A stretch of DNA of 64,000 bases. Source: an uncultured Prevotellaceae bacterium. Its GTDB lineage: Bacteria > Bacteroidota > Bacteroidia > Bacteroidales > Bacteroidaceae. Location of the stretch: NCBI GenBank assembly GCA_900318685.1, contig ONLL01000016.1, forward strand, positions 1 to 64,000, given 5' to 3'. The notes under the pieces were generated by a model. The model saw nothing but the letters and a program-made list of their open reading frames with translations. It was not told the origin of the DNA and searched no databases. Shown here piece by piece: positions 58,349-64,000 of the stretch (positions are counted from its first letter, which is position 1; each line of letters starts with the position of its first letter). A program made the position numbers and the translations under genes.

Positions 58349-61300
58349 CTATTTATTTGTTCTCCCACTTAGAATGATCTTCACGATACCTACGGCGTCA
58401 CTGATGGTGATCTCTCCGTTGAAGTTGACATCGGCAGCGTTCACCAGGAACTTTCCCGACAGTCTGCCCAGGATGTAGTCCACCACTGCCACGGCATCGG
58501 CAATGTTGACATCACCATTTCCGTTGGCATCACCCAGCAGCGTCATCACATTGCCGTCCTGGGCATAGAGCATCACGGGCACATGGTTGTTCTCGGGTTG
58601 CACGTCGGTGACGACGTTACCCTCAGCATCACTCACCACCACCTTGATAAACACCTGCTGGTCTTCGGGCAGGTCGTCGGCCTGCAGGCGTACGACCTTC
58701 GAGAGGGGCTTGCCACCGGCATATAGCTCACCCGTGGGGATGGTGACAAGGCTGGTGCCTGCCATTGGCTCAGTGTCTACTGTCGAGGCATAGAGCCCTA
58801 CAGTGACCGTCTGTCCTTCAAGCAGCGGCAGCGGCGAGCAGTTGGTGACCTTGGCAATGATCGTGTTGCGGGTGTCACGTATGCGATTATTCACCACGGT
58901 GCAACTCAGGTCAGTGGCCTGCACCTGGCAGTCAAGGGTTGCCGTGGCTGTCATCGTCGGATCTGTGGCAGCACGACGGGCTGCACGACGGGCTGCTGCC
59001 TCATGGCGAGGCATGATGCTTCGCTGCACAAGGCGGGGCATCTCGGGCATTGAGCTATTCTGAGCCAGGCTCCTGCGTGGTGCCAGGCGGGCACTCATAT
59101 TACCAAACCATGCCGTGACCTCCATCTCCTCCCTACCGTCATAGTTCCCTGGATTGATGGCGAAGTAGCCGGAGAGATCAGCTGTCTCGCCAGGCAGCAG
59201 GTTCAGGTCGGTGAACTCCACGGCGGTGGAGCCTATCTCAGCGGTGATGGTGGTGACGGGAGCATAACCTGTGTTCTGCACGCTCAGCTTGAAGGGTATC
59301 CGCCCACTGTTCGTGGCGTTGGCGGCAGTGATGACACAGTCTTTCACACGGATGGCATTCGTGAACTTCACGTCCTTCTGTATGACTGCCGTACCGTCAT
59401 TGTCGACATCGCTGAGGGCATACACCACGTGAAGGCTGTCATGGTCGATATAGCCGTCGAAGGCACTGGCAGTGAAGTCATCGGGTATACGCACCACCTG
59501 CTCGGGATACGAGACATAGAGCTGTGAGCCGCTCTTGCCAAAGCGTCCGGCACAAAGCCACGAGTCGGCCTCGTTGGTCGCAGGATTGAGCACCGACTGT
59601 GTCCAGACCAGTGCCAGGTCGTCAAGCGAGGCTGCATCTTCAGTGGCGGTGAGCTTGAAGGCGTTGACGCTGCGCTTGCCCAGCCGTGCATAGGCGTCAG
59701 TGGTGGCGACGGGGCTGTTGGCCATGTCTACACTGCGCAGGCGGATGTCCTGCGTGGAGTCGGGACGCTCAGTGAGATAGCCCACCATGTTCACATCGCC
59801 CATGCGCACCACCTGCGGGTTACGACCACGCTCCACGCCCATCTGCATGCTGACGGCATTCTTAGGCGTGACGCAGATATAGTCTATGTAGGGGTTGTCC
59901 TCCGAACTGATCTCGTCCTGATGTTCCATGATGATGAGCAGCGAGTCGCCATGCATCACCATGCGATGATCGCTCACGATGAAGCTCTGGTTGAGCTTGG
60001 CCAGCTCAATGGGCTCACTCCACTGCTCACCGTCATAGCGCGAGAGCATATAGCTGCCCACAAGGTACTGCTGGCGGTCTTCATCACTGTCGGCAGCAGT
60101 GGCCATGGGCGTTCCGCTGAGCCATACCACGGCGGCCTTACCATCATCCTGCACGGCTACGCGAGGCGAGAGATTGGCCTGGGGGGAGTTGAGGGTTGAG
60201 AGTTGAGAGACGTTTGTGCTCTGCCACGACGAGCCGTTCCAGAGCGAGGCCACGACATCCACGTTGCAGCTCATCTCGTTCATGGCATCCATCGAGGTGC
60301 TGCCCTCCACGTCCTGCGTGCTGAGGTCGCTGGTGCGATACTGCTCGAAGGCTGCTATGCCCTTGTCACCACGCTCTGCCACATCGAAGGCAAAGGCTGC
60401 GCCTGTGGCCTGCGGATTAATGTCTGTGTCAGCACCACCGTTAATGGTGCGCATCATCAGGCGGTCGTCGTTATAGTCTGTAGCACTGTTCAGCTTGTTA
60501 TAGATGATGCTGGCGCCTCCATTGAACAGGCGCGGACTGGCCAGCCCCGACACGTCATTCATCAACGTCTGTCCCAGGCCTACCACACGACGTGGCTTCA
60601 CCTTGCGCCATTCACGTCCACCGATGGCTTTGACACTGAACAGGCTGGGACCATAGACGAAGCTGTCACTATAGGGGTTCGACGAGTCGTCAGGCCAGCA
60701 GAAGTCCTTCGAGTACTTGAAAAACCATTTCTCCCAGTGCTTCTTCCACCACAGGAAGCGGGCATCGGCATAGATAAACATGCCTGAGCGCAACGACAGC
60801 TTATGACCGCCATAGACGCTGTTGCTGCCGGCATTGCCCACCAGCGGATAGGAGATACCCGACTGGTAGGTGGCCGACACACCACCTCGCACGCCTACCT
60901 CGGCCTTCACCAGGTTGAGGATGTTAAGTCCGGCAGTGGCCCATGCCACGATCTCAGCCCTCACCTCATTCTCTACCATCACGTTGAGACTGAAGTTGTA
61001 GACATCGCCTGCAGCGGCCTTGTGGTTGATGAGCTTCAGCTGAGTCGACAACTCACCTGAGAGCTTGGCACCGAACGAGCCGATACCGAACGAGCATTTG
61101 TGGGTGTATTCACCCGACATCTCGAGCTTGATACCGCCATCGTGGAAGTTCATCATGAACTCTCCCTTCGGACCGATATAGGCCACACCCGAGATGAAGG
61201 CACGGATGCCGATGAAAGCGTCGTTCTTTGCGAAGAGCGGGTCGTTGCCATAGAGGAAGTCGAAGTCCTCATCACCACCGGAGCCTCCCGTGCAGGCATC

Positions 61301-64000
61301 GACACAGTCCTTGAACACCTTGTCAAACTGGTTGGCATAGTCCATCATCTCCTCGGTGAACGAGTCCACCATGTCGGCCTCGTCACCACCGGGGAGGAAG
61401 TTCTTCGAGTAGACGCCACGCACCTGGAAGTGGTTGCCCACCTTCTTCACCTGGAACTGGAAGCCCATGACCTCGGGGAAGTCGAAGTCGATCTCGTTGA
61501 ACAGCTCCTGGTTGTCTTCGCCCAGGTCGCAGTCTCGCTTCTTGCTCTCAGTACCGATGTCGGCGGGGTTGAAGGTGGGATTGGTACGGATCTTGATGTC
61601 GGTATTACGGGCTATGGAGTCTATGTCGAGCTCCTCGTTGTGCAGCTTGGGCAGCTGGGCAAAGTCGGCCAGCCCCACCTTCAGCATGGGGATGGCCATC
61701 TTCTCGTTGGGCACGAAGTCTACAAGGTTGAAGGTGGCGTCTATGTAGTCATGCGCGAAACCAGTAGCTGCAGCCTTGATTTCCTGCCACTGCGTGGGCT
61801 CGACGTCTTTCTTGTTGCCGAAGCCTGAGAGGGTCATCTTGCTGTAGTCTTGCGCAGCATTCTCCTTCCGGAAGGTGAGGTCGAGCTGCAGGAACTTCTC
61901 ACCCTCCCAGCGCTTCACAAAGCCATAGACGCCCTGTGTGTTCTGAATGGCATAGATGCTCTTGGGACCTCCCAGCGGACCGCTCTCCTTGTAGCTGACT
62001 TTGTCAACGAGGTTATAGCCTGTCAGATCGGTAATGGCGAAGGTGACGGTGGTGGTGTCGGCATTGGCTTCCACAATGCTCATCAGGTCGGCACGGCAGA
62101 TCTTGCTGATGGCCTCGTCGGCTCTCTCCAGCACCAGGTCGACCTCATTGGTGGGCTGTGCGCTGAAGCTGTGACGGTAGCTCTGGCTCGTGGCGTTGTA
62201 CTTATAGAACTTGGGCTCATAGCCCTCGGCCACCACCTCCAGGTAGAGGCTGCTCGTCAGGGGGTCGGTCACCACAGTGCGGAAGGGCAGCTCCACACGG
62301 CCGTCGGCACCTACCTGCACTCTTGCATGGCCATAGGCAGGACTTCCCTCGCCATCTACAGCCACATAGTTGACGCGGGCATTGGTCACGGCCTCACCCA
62401 TGATGTTATGCAGCGAGAGGTGGACGTAGCCGTCTTCCTCGAAGATGACATTACGTATCACGGGGTTGCGGTCTTCTATCTCGTCTATCATGTTGCTCCT
62501 GCCCTCCAGGAAACTGCTATAACTGCCTGCGCTGGGGAAGACGGAGGCGGTGAAGAAGGGCCGTGTGTAGTTGTCGATGGAGGCGTGGTAATAGTTCAGC
62601 GAGTTATAGACGACCTCATTCTTATCGTTCAGCAGGAAGAAGCCCACGATGTCATCGGGCTCGTAGAACCACTGGGTCTTCTTCTCCTTGTGATGGATGG
62701 TCTTGGTCTCTCCCCTCTTCGTGGTATAGACGAAGTCAACGAACTGGGGCAGCACGAACTGCTCCGCCTGGGCGTTCTGCATGTAGGCCTCTGCCATGCT
62801 GTAGTACACGTATAGGTTCTTCTTTTGCTTCAGGTCGTGGGTGGTGTAGCTGAAGGTGCGGTGTGCACCGAACGTCTCGTTGACGACTTCTATCTTGTAC
62901 GTGGCATCGGCAATGGGGAAGTAGAGGTAGCCGCCTTCGCTGTTGTTCAGGCGTATGGTGTCGCCACCCAGCTTGCCTCCGGTGACGATGATCTGCGTCT
63001 CGCGGGCAGCCCAGTGACCGGCATAGGAGTTGGTCTCACCCTCGAAGGCATTGCTGATGGCCAGGATGTTGCCTTTGCGCACACTGGCGATGGCATCAAA
63101 CAGGTCTTTGCTGTCGTCAGTGAGTGCACTGCTGAAGGCTGCCATCTGGGCTTCATCGCTGAGCTGCGGCGTGCTGCCGTCGGTCAGCTCCAGCGTCGTG
63201 TCGCCAAGGGTGCTGTAAGGACGCGCGACGTATGTCTTGAAGTCGTCTTTGCCAAACACGGTATAGTGCCGGTAGCTGCTCACGCCGTAGTCGCCATAGC
63301 CATTCTCGCCGGCCTCGCTCGAGGCACCGGTGGAGATGACGACGGGCATCATCTCTCCCTCACAGTCTTCCGTCTCCACAGGCACGATGATCTTCGCATC
63401 ATAGTAGCCGTCGCCACGGTCCAGGAGCTGCAGCCAGTCGGGCTTGGCGTCCATGCCCTGTGTCGACTCCCACGTCTCCTGACGCTTGTTCGTGTAGTTA
63501 TAGCTCGAATGGCCATCCCACTTTTCATCGCTCTTGATGTCCCAGTGCACCATGAAGTAGGCATCCTTCGGGAGGTTATAGGCATGGGTGACCACATAGT
63601 CGGTCTGTCCCTTCACGATGTCGCTGTACACGGGCGAGGAGGTCTTCGCCCAGGCATCCACGCGCACGGGATCGTAGGCATAGTTGATATAGCGGAAGGT
63701 GGCGAGGGTGTAGTCCGTGTGGCTGATGCTGTTAGTGAAGGGCAGACTGATGTCGGTCTTCACCGTCCACACCAGCTGCGAGCTCTTCCCATGACGCTCC
63801 AGCAGGCTGTACTCATGGTCGTTGAGCGTCAGCGGCACATACACATGCAGCACGCCGTCCTTCCGTTCGCTCTGCAGCTTGCCGACATCGATGCCCTCCA
63901 GCGTGCGTGTCACTCCGTCCTTGGCAGTGACCGTCATGTTAGTGGTGCCCTCAGTGGCGAGGCTCCACGTCTCGTCGGCCTCAAACTGATAGTCCACCAC
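58349..64000 (-). CDS. Giant dockerin-tailed surface protein (N-terminus outside the window)
   Basis: At least 1883 residues are visible, and the frame runs off the right edge without a start. The middle is beta-rich with carboxypeptidase-regulatory-like pieces (VTNARVNYVAVDGEGSPAYG). A long segment mentions repeated W-containing hairpins typical of secreted adhesins, and from about 1480 there are CARDB-like domains (LLPGETADLSGYF, GQTVTVGLYAS). An Arg/Ala-rich stretch (EAAARRAARRAATDPT) precedes the last of these. The last 60 residues form a complete two-repeat dockerin type I-like module (DANGNGDVNIADAV, then ADVNFNGEITISDAV). A 21-bp heptamer array encodes QLSTLNS near residue 1270. It is probably exported and surface-bound; function unknown. 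Confidence 0.85.
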   Translation of the reverse strand: MVDYQFEADETWSLATEGTTNMTVTAKDGVTRTLEGIDVGKLQSERKDGVLHVYVPLTLNDHEYSLLERHGKSSQLVWTVKTDISLPFTNSISHTDYTLATFRYINYAYDPVRVDAWAKTSSPVYSDIVKGQTDYVVTHAYNLPKDAYFMVHWDIKSDEKWDGHSSYNYTNKRQETWESTQGMDAKPDWLQLLDRGDGYYDAKIIVPVETEDCEGEMMPVVISTGASSEAGENGYGDYGVSSYRHYTVFGKDDFKTYVARPYSTLGDTTLELTDGSTPQLSDEAQMAAFSSALTDDSKDLFDAIASVRKGNILAISNAFEGETNSYAGHWAARETQIIVTGGKLGGDTIRLNNSEGGYLYFPIADATYKIEVVNETFGAHRTFSYTTHDLKQKKNLYVYYSMAEAYMQNAQAEQFVLPQFVDFVYTTKRGETKTIHHKEKKTQWFYEPDDIVGFFLLNDKNEVVYNSLNYYHASIDNYTRPFFTASVFPSAGSYSSFLEGRSNMIDEIEDRNPVIRNVIFEEDGYVHLSLHNIMGEAVTNARVNYVAVDGEGSPAYGHARVQVGADGRVELPFRTVVTDPLTSSLYLEVVAEGYEPKFYKYNATSQSYRHSFSAQPTNEVDLVLERADEAISKICRADLMSIVEANADTTTVTFAITDLTGYNLVDKVSYKESGPLGGPKSIYAIQNTQGVYGFVKRWEGEKFLQLDLTFRKENAAQDYSKMTLSGFGNKKDVEPTQWQEIKAAATGFAHDYIDATFNLVDFVPNEKMAIPMLKVGLADFAQLPKLHNEELDIDSIARNTDIKIRTNPTFNPADIGTESKKRDCDLGEDNQELFNEIDFDFPEVMGFQFQVKKVGNHFQVRGVYSKNFLPGGDEADMVDSFTEEMMDYANQFDKVFKDCVDACTGGSGGDEDFDFLYGNDPLFAKNDAFIGIRAFISGVAYIGPKGEFMMNFHDGGIKLEMSGEYTHKCSFGIGSFGAKLSGELSTQLKLINHKAAAGDVYNFSLNVMVENEVRAEIVAWATAGLNILNLVKAEVGVRGGVSATYQSGISYPLVGNAGSNSVYGGHKLSLRSGMFIYADARFLWWKKHWEKWFFKYSKDFCWPDDSSNPYSDSFVYGPSLFSVKAIGGREWRKVKPRRVVGLGQTLMNDVSGLASPRLFNGGASIIYNKLNSATDYNDDRLMMRTINGGADTDINPQATGAAFAFDVAERGDKGIAAFEQYRTSDLSTQDVEGSTSMDAMNEMSCNVDVVASLWNGSSWQSTNVSQLSTLNSPQANLSPRVAVQDDGKAAVVWLSGTPMATAADSDEDRQQYLVGSYMLSRYDGEQWSEPIELAKLNQSFIVSDHRMVMHGDSLLIIMEHQDEISSEDNPYIDYICVTPKNAVSMQMGVERGRNPQVVRMGDVNMVGYLTERPDSTQDIRLRSVDMANSPVATTDAYARLGKRSVNAFKLTATEDAASLDDLALVWTQSVLNPATNEADSWLCAGRFGKSGSQLYVSYPEQVVRIPDDFTASAFDGYIDHDSLHVVYALSDVDNDGTAVIQKDVKFTNAIRVKDCVITAANATNSGRIPFKLSVQNTGYAPVTTITAEIGSTAVEFTDLNLLPGETADLSGYFAINPGNYDGREEMEVTAWFGNMSARLAPRRSLAQNSSMPEMPRLVQRSIMPRHEAAARRAARRAATDPTMTATATLDCQVQATDLSCTVVNNRIRDTRNTIIAKVTNCSPLPLLEGQTVTVGLYASTVDTEPMAGTSLVTIPTGELYAGGKPLSKVVRLQADDLPEDQQVFIKVVVSDAEGNVVTDVQPENNHVPVMLYAQDGNVMTLLGDANGNGDVNIADAVAVVDYILGRLSGKFLVNAADVNFNGEITISDAVGIVKIILSGRTNK
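60186..60206 (-). repeat. Three-unit heptanucleotide array in the giant protein gene
   Basis: GAGTTGA, GGGTTGA, GAGTTGA on the plus strand: exactly 21 bases, or seven codons, encoding SQLSTLN on the gene strand. It is the smallest array of the family and the cleanest example of a frame-neutral insertion. Confidence 0.8.

Overview
The window looks like chromosomal DNA from a Bacteroidota bacterium, most likely a Prevotella-like member of the Bacteroidales. The reasons are the repeated promoter signature TAnnTTTG, often with a TTTG box about 20 bases upstream; a type IX secretion gene (porQ) together with a secreted protease that ends in a type IX sorting-like tail; a bacterial myo-inositol-phosphate synthase; FISUMP and dockerin-like surface modules; and many pectin and arabinan enzymes. 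No plasmid or phage backbone is visible, and two tRNA genes lie among housekeeping genes.

Layout. 1-520: the end of an unknown gene, a strong terminator, and a probable 25-residue membrane protein with its own promoter. 522-5222 (-): a 1566-residue fusion of a DEDD exonuclease-like domain, a RecQ helicase and a UvrD-type helicase. 5683-6702 (+): a secreted dockerin plus FISUMP protein. 6763-12403 (-): one tight run, fur, purA, hisS, a CE12 esterase and a sialate O-acetylesterase-like enzyme. 12652-26222 (+): a seven-gene run, alpha-2-macroglobulin, DUF1573, meaB, ispH, GH20, S8 protease and a carboxypeptidase-regulatory-like protein. 26344-28620 (+): argS and an RNase H gene. 28621-29003: two unrelated tandem repeats. 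28977-31279 (-): ribD and inositol-3-phosphate synthase. 31465-38346 (+): prmC, recX, comF, pyrE, an SRPBCC gene, argH and a lipoprotein, interrupted by a minus-strand SGNH hydrolase. 38461-39937: tRNA-Leu and a GH28 polygalacturonase.

39967-44538 is an AT-rich accessory cassette bounded by near-identical 34-35 bp direct repeats. It holds the broken N-terminal half of a WYL-type regulator, an unknown 101-residue protein, a GmrSD-like DUF262/HNH nuclease, a small frameshifted ORF and a YhcG-type (DUF1016) PD-(D/E)XK nuclease. I read it as a degraded or minimal defence module. 44539-45215 holds only relics and a nested palindrome.

45258-51827 (+): sppA, lpxK, thiL, tRNA-Phe, porQ, cmk and greA. 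51897-64000 (-): a run with a giant dockerin-tailed surface protein (its N-terminus lies beyond the window), a secreted unknown, a GH127/146-type beta-L-arabinofuranosidase and a GH2 beta-galactosidase.

The most unusual pattern is a degenerate heptanucleotide repeat (consensus TCTCAAA/C, period 7) found at no fewer than seven places. Five arrays sit in frame inside conserved genes (hisS, thiL, alpha-2-macroglobulin twice, and the giant surface protein) and encode linkers of the SQLSTLN type. One fills the whole porQ-cmk junction. Two inverted arrays form a terminator-like hairpin before tRNA-Leu.
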